The position numbers and the translations under genes are program-made. DNA of 64,000 nucleotides from Herbidospora sakaeratensis. GTDB taxonomy: Bacteria; Actinomycetota; Actinomycetes; Streptosporangiales; Streptosporangiaceae. Under the pieces are notes generated by a model that had not been told where the DNA came from, ran no database searches, and was given only the letters and a program-made list of their open reading frames with translations. Position 1 is the first letter of the stretch, and the number at the start of each line of letters is the position of its first letter. Shown here one piece after another: positions 1 through 6,796 of this stretch. The stretch lies in NCBI RefSeq assembly GCF_001570525.1, contig NZ_BBXC01000016.1, forward strand, positions 124,001 to 188,000. The letters are read 5' to 3'.

Positions 1-218
1 CGGCCCACCACCTCGGGGGCGACGTCGGAGCCGGTCAGGGCGAGCATGTAGGCGACCGTGGTGTCCCACGATCCGCCGACCATGCGCTCCTGGTGCTCGG
101 GGCCCCACTGGCCGCCGAGCCGGTCGACGACCTCGGCCTCGACGAGGCCCCACACCTTCTCGGTGTCGACCAGCAGGCCGTCCATGTCGAAGAGAACGGC
201 GTGCAGATGTGCGGACAT
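1..218 (-). CDS. HAD-family hydrolase, 3' part outside window
   Basis: Only the first 72 codons are present; the gene runs off the left edge. The start ATG is at 218. The protein opens with the HAD signature LFDMDGLLVDT, placing the nucleophile Asp at residue 11 and the general acid Asp at residue 13. The following stretch (WGLVEAEVVDRLGG) resembles the cap of beta-phosphoglucomutase-like HAD phosphatases. Such enzymes dephosphorylate small phosphorylated metabolites in the cytoplasm; the substrate cannot be read from this fragment. It is divergent from the PAC2 gene at 336 with about 117 bp between them. Confidence 0.85.
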   Translation of the reverse strand, partial: MSAHLHAVLFDMDGLLVDTEKVWGLVEAEVVDRLGGQWGPEHQERMVGGSWDTTVAYMLALTGSDVAPEVVG

Positions 219-335
219 GAAGTATCGGCCTCGGGAGCAGTCGGGGGTGTCGGCCCTCAGCTTATCGGTGGCCACGGATAACGCTCGGGGGCGCACTACA
301 ACTAGGCTGGGTCCACGACTATGTGAGGAGGCGGC

Positions 336-1190
336 TTGATCGAGCTCGAAGGGCTCCCTGAGCTCGTCGACCCGGTGCTGATCGCCGCGTTCGAAGGCTG
401 GAACGATGCGGGTGAGGCGTCGAGCGCGGTGCTCGCCCACCTGGAGGCCGAGTGGAAGGCCACCCCGCTGGTGGAGCTCGACCCGGAAGACTATTACGAC
501 TTCCAGGTGACCCGGCCCATCGTGGAGCTGGGCGAGGGCATGACCCGGTCGATCACCTGGCCCACCACCCGCCTGCTGGTGGCCCGCCCGCCGGGGGCCA
601 AGCGTGACGTCGTGCTGCTGCGCGGCATCGAGCCCAACATGCGCTGGCGCACCTTCTGCCAGGAGATCGTCGGGCTCTGCCACGAACTCGGCATCGAGCT
701 GGCCCTCCTCCTGGGCGCTCTGCTGAACGACTCCCCCCACACCCGGCCGGTGCCCATCGTGGGCTCGGTCAGCGACCCCGGCCTGGCCCGGGTTCTCAAC
801 CTCGAACTGACCAAGTACGAAGGCCCCACCGGCATCATCGGCGTGCTCCAGCACACCCTCGGCCACGCGGGGCTGCAGACGATCTCCCTGTGGGCCTCGG
901 TGCCCCACTACGTCGCCCAGCCGCCCAACCCGAAGGCGACCCTGGCCCTGCTGCGCCGGGTCGAAGACCTCCTCGACATCCCGATGCCCTACGGCGAGCT
1001 GCCCGAAGAGGCCCGCGCCTGGGAGACCGGCGTCGACGAGCTCGCGGCACAGGACTCCGAGGTCGCCGAGTACGTCAAGGAGCTGGAAGAGCGCAAGGAC
1101 GCCGCCGACCTGCCCGAGGCGAGCGGCGACGCGATCGCCGCCGAGTTCGAGCGCTACCTGCGGCGCCGCGACCGGGGCACCGACGGCTGA
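336..1190 (+). CDS. PAC2 family protein
   Basis: 284 residues starting at TTG 336, chosen because a GAGGAG ribosome-binding site lies just upstream and the PAC2 N-terminus (ELVDPVLIAAFEGWNDAGEASS) begins immediately. PAC2 (proteasome assembly chaperone 2-like) proteins are widespread in actinobacteria and archaea; their bacterial role is not firmly established. The glycine-rich LLLGALLNDSPHTRPVPIVG core and the acidic C-terminal helices match the family. In mycobacteria a PAC2 gene lies near mshC; here they are about 29 kb apart with accessory genes between. Confidence 0.85.
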   Translation: MIELEGLPELVDPVLIAAFEGWNDAGEASSAVLAHLEAEWKATPLVELDPEDYYDFQVTRPIVELGEGMTRSITWPTTRLLVARPPGAKRDVVLLRGIEPNMRWRTFCQEIVGLCHELGIELALLLGALLNDSPHTRPVPIVGSVSDPGLARVLNLELTKYEGPTGIIGVLQHTLGHAGLQTISLWASVPHYVAQPPNPKATLALLRRVEDLLDIPMPYGELPEEARAWETGVDELAAQDSEVAEYVKELEERKDAADLPEASGDAIAAEFERYLRRRDRGTDG

Positions 1191-1305
1191 GGTCCGTGGC
1201 GGGTGGCCGGCCGTCAGCGCGCGACGGTTCGAGACCTACGCCCGCTGGTCCGCCTACGTCGCCGTCTCGACCCCGCTCGCCCCTCTCGCGGCCGGGCCCT
1301 CCGTC

Positions 1306-2328
1306 GTGGTCGTCGTGCCGACGGTCGCCCTGGTGGCCGGGAACGTGCTGGTCAGCCGGTGGAGCTTCGACGTCCTCGGCGGCCGGGCCCGGCGGTTGCC
1401 GGTCGGCTGGGTGATCGTCTGGGTGCTCGCGCTGGTCGCGGTCGCCGCGGCGTCATTCACGCTCGCGGCTCCCGTGCGGGCTGTGGTGATCGCGGCGGCG
1501 GCCGGGTCGGCGGCGGCGAGCTTCGTGCCCGTGCTCGACGCCCGGCGCACGCTCTGGCTCAACGGGGCGATTTTGGTCTTGGCGGTTCCGCTGGCGGCGG
1601 TGGCCGACGTGCCGCTCCTGGTCGTCGGGGCGGCCGTCGTCAGCGTCACGTTGTGGGCCTGCTGGTCGGGCGGGTGGATGCTCCAGGTTCTGCGGGAGCT
1701 GCAGCGCGCGCACGACGACCGGGCCGCGCTCGCCCTGGCGACCGAGCGGCTGCGCATCTCCCGTGACCTGCACGACGTGTTCGGCCGCACCCTCGCCGCC
1801 ATCGCGGTGAAGAGCGAACTCGCGGCCGAACTCGTGCGCCGGGGCAGCACCGGGCGGGCGGCCGACGAGCTCGCGGGTGTCCGGCGGCTGGCCGAGGAGG
1901 CCGGCGGCGAGGTCCGCCGCGTGGTGCGCGGCGAGGTCGGGGTGACGTGGGAGGGCGAGGTCGCGGGCGCCCGCGCCCTGCTGGGCTCGGCCGGCATCCG
2001 CTGCGTGGTCAGCGGCGGCCCGGTGCCGGAGGCGTGCGCCGAGGCGCTGGCATGGGTGGTCCGCGAGGGCGTCACGAACGTCCTCCGCCACTCGACGGCC
2101 ACCGAGGTCGCCCTCACCACGATGACGGGCGACGGCGAGATCCACCTCACCATCGCCAACGACGGCGCCACGGCCGAACCGGCCACCGACTACGGAGCCG
2201 CCGGTACAGGGCTGCGGGCGATGGCCGAGCGGATCGGGGCCCTCGGCGGGCGGGTGACCGCCGGTCGCGACGGGGATCGCTTCCTCCTGGAGGCCGTGCT
2301 CACGATCCCGGAGGGAGACCGCGCGTGA
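1306..2328 (+). CDS. DesK-like sensor histidine kinase
   Basis: Membrane sensor kinase of a two-component system. Several hydrophobic segments occupy roughly residues 1-115. The HisKA_3 dimerisation helix follows with the phosphoacceptor His at residue 156 (RDLHDVFGRTL), then an HATPase domain with an N-box (REGVTNVLRHS, Asn258) and the G-box GTGLRAMAERI. The start is uncertain: GTG 1306 is the first canonical start in frame, but the frame stays open upstream with protein-like sequence (YARWSAYVAVSTPLAPLAAG) and no ATG/GTG/TTG, so the true N-terminus may be longer. Its stop overlaps the GTG of the response regulator, giving a coupled pair. The stimulus is unknown. Confidence 0.85.
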   Translation: MVVVPTVALVAGNVLVSRWSFDVLGGRARRLPVGWVIVWVLALVAVAAASFTLAAPVRAVVIAAAAGSAAASFVPVLDARRTLWLNGAILVLAVPLAAVADVPLLVVGAAVVSVTLWACWSGGWMLQVLRELQRAHDDRAALALATERLRISRDLHDVFGRTLAAIAVKSELAAELVRRGSTGRAADELAGVRRLAEEAGGEVRRVVRGEVGVTWEGEVAGARALLGSAGIRCVVSGGPVPEACAEALAWVVREGVTNVLRHSTATEVALTTMTGDGEIHLTIANDGATAEPATDYGAAGTGLRAMAERIGALGGRVTAGRDGDRFLLEAVLTIPEGDRA

Positions 2329-2930
2329 TCCGGATTCTCGTCGCCGACGACGAGCATCTCATTCGGGATGCGGTCGCCGGGCTGCTGGAGCTCGATGACG
2401 GGTTCGAGGTCGTCGGGCGGGCGGCGTCCGGCGACGAGGCCCTGGTCACGGCGTTGCGGGTGCGGCCCGATGTGGCGTTGCTCGATCTGCGGATGCCGGG
2501 GCCCGACGGGATCGAGGTGGCGCGGCGGCTGGCGGCCGAGTTGCCCGCCTGCGGGTGTGTGATCCTCACCTCGCACGGGCGGCCGGGCTATCTGAGGGCG
2601 GCGCTGGCCGCCGGGGTGCGGGGGTTCCTGCCGAAGACCACCTCCGCGCGGGAGCTGGCGGCGGCGGTGCGGAAGGTCGCGGCGGGCGGGCGGCACGTCG
2701 ATCCGGAGCTCGCGGCCGAGGCGATCAGCGCGGGTGACTCCCCGCTCACCCCTCGGGAGAGCGACGTGCTGGCCCTCGCGCGGGACGGCGCGCCCGTCGA
2801 GGAGATCGCGCGGCGGGTGGCGCTCTCGCGGGGGACGGTGCGGAACTATCTGACCTCGGCCATCGGCAAGCTGGGCGCGGCCAACCGGCACGACGCCGCG
2901 CGGGTCGCGGCCGAGCGCGGGTGGATCTGA
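2325..2930 (+). CDS. NarL/FixJ-type response regulator
   Basis: 201 residues from GTG 2325, which overlaps the kinase stop by four bases. The receiver domain has the acidic pocket DDE near residues 8-10, phosphoacceptor Asp54 (LLDLRMPGPDG), the switch Thr/Ser (ILTSHG) and the conserved Lys in FLPKTT. A LuxR-type helix-turn-helix occupies about residues 138-201 (LTPRESDVLALARDG...GTVRNYLTSAIGKL). It is the cognate partner of the upstream kinase. The downstream CPBP protease gene is the nearest candidate target, which is inferred only from position and from the inverted repeat in between. Confidence 0.92.
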   Translation: MIRILVADDEHLIRDAVAGLLELDDGFEVVGRAASGDEALVTALRVRPDVALLDLRMPGPDGIEVARRLAAELPACGCVILTSHGRPGYLRAALAAGVRGFLPKTTSARELAAAVRKVAAGGRHVDPELAAEAISAGDSPLTPRESDVLALARDGAPVEEIARRVALSRGTVRNYLTSAIGKLGAANRHDAARVAAERGWI

Positions 2931-2935
2931 CAAAT

Positions 2936-2949
2936 GTCACGTCAGTGAC
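2936..2949. promoter_or_regulatory. Short inverted repeat after the response regulator
   Basis: Arms GTCAC and GTGAC separated by GTCA lie six bases after the response-regulator stop and about 70 bp before the CPBP protease start. LuxR-type regulators commonly bind short inverted repeats, so this could be the operator for the protease gene; the arms are short and chance is possible. Confidence 0.25.
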
Positions 2950-3019
2950 CTGCGGATCGCATCGGATCTCGTGAACGACGGCACTGCTTCCGCGGGCCGG
3001 GCCGCAGAAGGCTGGAGGC

Positions 3020-3925
3020 ATGCGATCCCGTTCTTCCCGGCGTGTTCCGCCGGGCCTCCCCTACCATCTCGTGCTCGCCGGCCCGGAGCGCCGCGTCGGG
3101 CGTGGCGTGCTGGCGCTGGTGTTGCTGGTCGTCGGGCTGTTCGGCTTCGGCGGGGTGATCAGCCTCGCCGGCTCGGCGATCGACGCGTCGATGGGCCGGG
3201 CCAACCCGATCTCCGGCGGCACGGAGTTCACGCCGGTCTACCATGCCGCCAACCTCGTCTCGATCGCGCTGCTGATCCCGTGGAGCATGCTGCTCCAGCG
3301 CTGGTTGTACGGGGTGCGGGGCGCGTCCCTGAGCTCGGTGCTCTCGGTGTTCCGGCCCGCCGTGTTCGGCCGGGCGGCACTGACGATCGGGCCCGTGTGG
3401 GTGCTCTACATGACGGGGTTCTTCCTGCTGTCCCCGTACACGGCGAAGGAGTGGACGTTCGCCGACGCGATGGGCGTGTTCGTCGTGACGATCCTGCTGT
3501 CGCCGCTGCAGGCGGCGGGTGAGGAGTACGGCTACCGCGGCCTGGCCTTCCGGGTGGCGGCGAGCTGGGGGCGCGGCCCCCGGACCGCGATGGCGCTGGG
3601 CCTGGGCGTGTCGAGTGTGCTGTTCGCGGCCATCCACATATCGACCGACCCGTGGCTGAACCTCTACTACCTGACGCTCGGCGTCACGTTCGGGCTGATG
3701 ACGTGGCGGACGGGCGGGCTGGAGACCTCCGTCGTCGTGCACGCCGCCAACAACACCCTGGTCTACCTGTTCATGGTCGCCACGCACGCCGACCCGCTCG
3801 CGGGGGCCGACCGGTCGGCGGGCGCCGGGTCGACGATCATGCTGCTGCCGTGCGCCCTGCTGGTCGCGGTCACCGCCGCCGTCTGGGCGGGCACGCGGCG
3901 GACCGGTCCGGCCTTGACACGGTGA
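3020..3925 (+). CDS. CPBP family intramembrane glutamic endopeptidase
   Basis: 301-residue polytopic membrane protein starting at ATG 3020 behind a GGAGG-like site. It has about seven hydrophobic segments. The CPBP/Abi signature EEYGYRG places paired glutamates at residues 168-169 and the arginine at 173, and further conserved elements (FAAIHIS and VVHAANN) supply the two histidine motifs. CPBP proteases cleave within or near the membrane; in bacteria, members act in bacteriocin immunity or processing and in regulated proteolysis. It lies directly after a two-component system that could control it. The substrate is unknown. Confidence 0.88.
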   Translation: MRSRSSRRVPPGLPYHLVLAGPERRVGRGVLALVLLVVGLFGFGGVISLAGSAIDASMGRANPISGGTEFTPVYHAANLVSIALLIPWSMLLQRWLYGVRGASLSSVLSVFRPAVFGRAALTIGPVWVLYMTGFFLLSPYTAKEWTFADAMGVFVVTILLSPLQAAGEEYGYRGLAFRVAASWGRGPRTAMALGLGVSSVLFAAIHISTDPWLNLYYLTLGVTFGLMTWRTGGLETSVVVHAANNTLVYLFMVATHADPLAGADRSAGAGSTIMLLPCALLVAVTAAVWAGTRRTGPALTR

Positions 3926-4045
3926 AGATTCATCCGGCGGAAACCGGATGCTTGTTTTCCTCCCACTTCACCGCCCTTCTGAGGTAATAATTAGCGCTTC
4001 CTTCCTCACAAGCGTCTTCTGTGGACTGCGCACACAAGGGCGAAA

Positions 4046-4630
4046 ATGGTAACTCCCTCCTCACAACCGCACCATTCTTCTCAGGAAACCCGTCGGCGTG
4101 TCCTCGACATGGCGATGCGGATGAAAACGGGCACCACCGAACCGATGGGAGCCGCCACCCCCCAGATCCGGGGCACCACCCCGGCCCAGGCGGTCGAGAC
4201 CTTCCTGGCTCTCCTGCAGGACCGGCTGCCCTCGTGGCTCCGCCTGCTGCACGACCTGCGCCCCGGCCACGGCGACGTGACCGCGAACCTGCGGCCGGTG
4301 GCCCTGGCCGGCATCCACTACTACACGGAGATCCAGGCCGCCGCCCTCCCGGCCTTCGTCTCCCCGATCCTCACGGTCCGCTTCCGGCAGGCCATGCGCG
4401 AGTCGGAACTCGGGCCCGAGGGCGAGGTGCTGCCGCTGGCGGCCTACCTCGCCGGCGAGCAGGAGCTCGGGCGGATCAGGGCCGACGTGGACCCCGAGTC
4501 GAGCGCCCGGCTGCTGCTGGCCGGCTGTTTCCGGCACGCCTACTACGAGATCTTCACCGGCGCCGAGTCGGAGCCGTCGCGGCCCGAGGCGGCCGAGGCC
4601 ATCGTGCGGGAGTTGCGGCTCGATCCCTGA
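4046..4630 (+). CDS. TetR-like protein lacking the DNA-binding domain
   Basis: 194 residues from ATG 4046, with AAGGG as a plausible ribosome-binding site. The second half (AYLAGEQELGRIRADVDPESSARLLLAGCFRHAYYEIFTG) looks like the ligand-binding C-terminal domain of TetR repressors. The expected N-terminal helix-turn-helix is absent: a helix-1-like ETRRRVLDMAMR near residues 14-25 is followed directly by a non-TetR stretch. Either an internal deletion removed the DNA-binding region or this is a remnant. Its 3' end overlaps the convergent chelatase gene by 88 bp. It may be non-functional. Confidence 0.55.
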   Translation: MVTPSSQPHHSSQETRRRVLDMAMRMKTGTTEPMGAATPQIRGTTPAQAVETFLALLQDRLPSWLRLLHDLRPGHGDVTANLRPVALAGIHYYTEIQAAALPAFVSPILTVRFRQAMRESELGPEGEVLPLAAYLAGEQELGRIRADVDPESSARLLLAGCFRHAYYEIFTGAESEPSRPEAAEAIVRELRLDP

Positions 4631-5295
4631 CGCGCCTCGTCGTAGCGGTGCCACACCAGCCTGGCCAGGTCGTCGTCGACGCCCAGCGGGGCGCTGACCA
4701 CGTCGGCGCCGCTCTCGGCCAGGCGGGTGTGGAACAGGCCGGGGGCCAGCAGGTAGGAGGCCACCACGGTCCGGGGTGCCGGGCCCGACCTGACCTCGGC
4801 CACCGCCTCGGCGATGCCCGGCCGGCCCGACGACGCGAACGCGGCGGTGACCGGGCGGGAGAGGCGTACCGAAAGCAGGCGGGCGGCCGCGCGGACGGCG
4901 GCGAGGGCCGCCGGGTCGGACGAGCCGGCCGCGCCCAGGATCACCGCGTCGCGAGGCCGCAACCCGGCGGCGGCCAGCCGCCGGGCCAGCACGTCGGTGA
5001 GCAGCGGGTGCGGGCCCAGCGGGCCTGCGACGACCGCGTCGGGGCGGGTCCGGGCGATCACCTCGGGCAGGTCGATGTGGACGTGGTAACCGCCCGCGAG
5101 CAGCAGCGGCACCACCACGACCGGGCCGGCGACCTCGGCGAGCACCCGGTCGAGCGGCGGGTCGCTCAGCTCCAGGAACGCGAGCCGGGCCGGGGCGCCC
5201 GGCCGGATCCGGCGCACCCGCCCGGCGAGGTCGGCGAGGACGGCGTCCCATTCGGGGTTGCGGGCGCCGTGGGCCGCCATGACGAGGGTCGTCAC
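4543..5295 (-). CDS. Sirohydrochlorin chelatase (CbiX/SirB-like)
   Basis: 250 residues; last gene of the nitrate operon. It starts MTTLVMAAHGARNPEW with the catalytic His of the first chelatase motif (AAHGAR) and has a second histidine in LLAGGYHVHIDLPEVI, typical of single-domain-pair class II chelatases that insert iron into sirohydrochlorin. That product, siroheme, is the cofactor of NirB in the same operon. The start overlaps the stop of the upstream regulator gene by four bases. The last 30 or so residues (SRNSRTMASAASGRDGSDS) are unlike the family and are antisense to the TetR-like gene, suggesting the original stop was lost. Confidence 0.85.
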   Translation of the reverse strand: MTTLVMAAHGARNPEWDAVLADLAGRVRRIRPGAPARLAFLELSDPPLDRVLAEVAGPVVVVPLLLAGGYHVHIDLPEVIARTRPDAVVAGPLGPHPLLTDVLARRLAAAGLRPRDAVILGAAGSSDPAALAAVRAAARLLSVRLSRPVTAAFASSGRPGIAEAVAEVRSGPAPRTVVASYLLAPGLFHTRLAESGADVVSAPLGVDDDLARLVWHRYDEARQGSSRNSRTMASAASGRDGSDSAPVKIS

Positions 5296-6476
5296 ACGTC
5301 TTCCCGGTCACAGGCCAGGCGGTAGCCGCGCTTGACGACCGTCTCGACGATGCCGCTCGGGCCCAGGGCGCGGCGCAGCCGGGTGATGGCCATCTCGACG
5401 GCGTGCTCGGCCGAGTCGCGGGACGGGCCGCCGGGCAGCACCATGCGCAGGTCGCCGCGGGCGACGACGTGGCCGGGCCGGTCGGCCAGCCGCTTCAGCA
5501 CCGCCATCGGCGCCGGGGGCAGCGGCTTGAGCTCGCCGTCGACGACCACCGCGTGGCCGCGGATCTCCAGCTCGTGGCCTCCGGCGGTGAGCCGGGTGAC
5601 GCTGTTCTCCGGCAGATGCCGGGCCAGCGTGCGGGCCAGCGAGCCGAGCCGCGACCGCTCGGGCTGGATCACCGGCACGCCCTTGGCGACCAGCGGCTGC
5701 GCGGTGACCGGCCCGACGCAGGCCGCCGTCACCGGCCCCCGGAAGGCGGCCAGCAGGGCCTCCTCCAGCCCGTCGGCGCGGGCCGCGTTGAGCATGGCGT
5801 GCACGGCCGGGGCGCTGGTGAACGCCACCGCGTCGATCGCGCCCGAGGCGACCTGGCTGACCAGGCGGCGCAGCGGCGAGATGTCGCGGTAGGGCAGCCA
5901 CTGGTAGACCGGCACCTCGATGACCTCGGCCCCGGCGGCGCGCAGGTCGGCGACGAACCCGGTCAGCGGCTCGCCGTGCAGCTGGATGGCGATGCGGCGG
6001 CCGCGGAGGTCCTGGCTCAGGAGGTAGCGCAGGACCTCCTCGCACGACTCGGTCGCGGGCGTCCAGTGGTCGGTGAGCCCGGCGGCCCTGACGGCGCCGC
6101 GCGCCTTGGGGCCGCGGGTGAGCAGCCGGGCGTCGGCCAGCCGGGCGGTCAGGTGGCCGGCCAGGCCCCAGCCCTCGGCGGCGGCGACCCAGCCGCGGAA
6201 CCCGACGCCGGTGGTGACGACGACGTCGTCGACCGGCGAGGCCAGGCACTCGCGGGTGGCGGCCATCAGGTCGACGTCCTCGGAGAGCGGCACCAGCCGG
6301 ATCGCGGGCGCCCTCACCACGCGCGCGCCCCGGCGTTCGAGCAGCGCCGAGAACTCCTCGCGACGGCGGGTCGCGGTGACGCCGATCGTGAAGCCGGACA
6401 GCGCGTTGGGCGCGGTCTCCGGAGACAGCCCCTCGGCCAGCGCGGCCAGTTGCGTCTCTTCGAGCAGTGCGGTCAT
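5292..6476 (-). CDS. nnaR: NnaR-type regulator: HemD (uroporphyrinogen-III synthase) domain plus winged helix
   Basis: 394 residues. Residues about 25-270 form a HemD fold (GFTIGVTATRRREEFSALLERRGARVVRAPAI; VAFTSAPAVHAML; ACVGPVTAQPL). Residues about 300-394 form an OmpR/PhoB-like winged helix (ELKPLPPAPMAVLKRLADRPGHVV...HAVEMAITRLRRALG...VVKRGYRL). This fusion is known as NnaR in Streptomyces and mycobacteria, where it co-activates nitrate/nitrite assimilation genes with GlnR. Location between nirD and the chelatase, with four-base overlaps on both sides, supports that role. Whether the synthase activity is retained cannot be told from sequence. Confidence 0.85.
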   Translation of the reverse strand: MTALLEETQLAALAEGLSPETAPNALSGFTIGVTATRRREEFSALLERRGARVVRAPAIRLVPLSEDVDLMAATRECLASPVDDVVVTTGVGFRGWVAAAEGWGLAGHLTARLADARLLTRGPKARGAVRAAGLTDHWTPATESCEEVLRYLLSQDLRGRRIAIQLHGEPLTGFVADLRAAGAEVIEVPVYQWLPYRDISPLRRLVSQVASGAIDAVAFTSAPAVHAMLNAARADGLEEALLAAFRGPVTAACVGPVTAQPLVAKGVPVIQPERSRLGSLARTLARHLPENSVTRLTAGGHELEIRGHAVVVDGELKPLPPAPMAVLKRLADRPGHVVARGDLRMVLPGGPSRDSAEHAVEMAITRLRRALGPSGIVETVVKRGYRLACDREDV

Positions 6477-6796
6477 TTGACGCTCACCTCAACCATCCCC
6501 ATGGTGACGCGAATCGGAAATGTCGGAATCACAGTCCCGGGATCGTCCAGGCAGACCCCGCTGGTGAGCGAGAACACCTGTTTGTGCATCGGGGAGGCCA
6601 CGGTCGGCTCCCCGTTCCTGGTGCCGACGATCCCCCGGGACAGGATGTAGGCACCGCTGAAGGGGTCCTGGTTGCCGATGGCGTACAGGGACCCGTCGTG
6701 GGCTCGGAAGACGGCCACCTGCTCGCCGCCGATCAGGGCGCAGGCGCCGCGCTCTGGCAGCAGGTCGGGAAAGGGGCAGACGGGAATCCAGTTCAT
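6473..6796 (-). CDS. nirD: Nitrite reductase (NADH) small subunit
   Basis: 107 residues from ATG 6796, which overlaps the nirB stop (ATGA). The Rieske-like fold of NirD is recognisable (WIPVCPFPDLLPERGACALIGGEQVAVFR; GNQDPFSGAYILSRGIVG; SPMHKQVFSLTSGVCLDDP). As usual for NirD, the Rieske cluster ligands are not complete, so it is expected to bind no iron-sulfur cluster. It pairs with NirB to reduce nitrite to ammonium with NADH in the cytoplasm. A longer frame extends upstream within nirB but is only a shadow. Confidence 0.92.
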   Translation of the reverse strand: MNWIPVCPFPDLLPERGACALIGGEQVAVFRAHDGSLYAIGNQDPFSGAYILSRGIVGTRNGEPTVASPMHKQVFSLTSGVCLDDPGTVIPTFPIRVTMGMVEVSVK

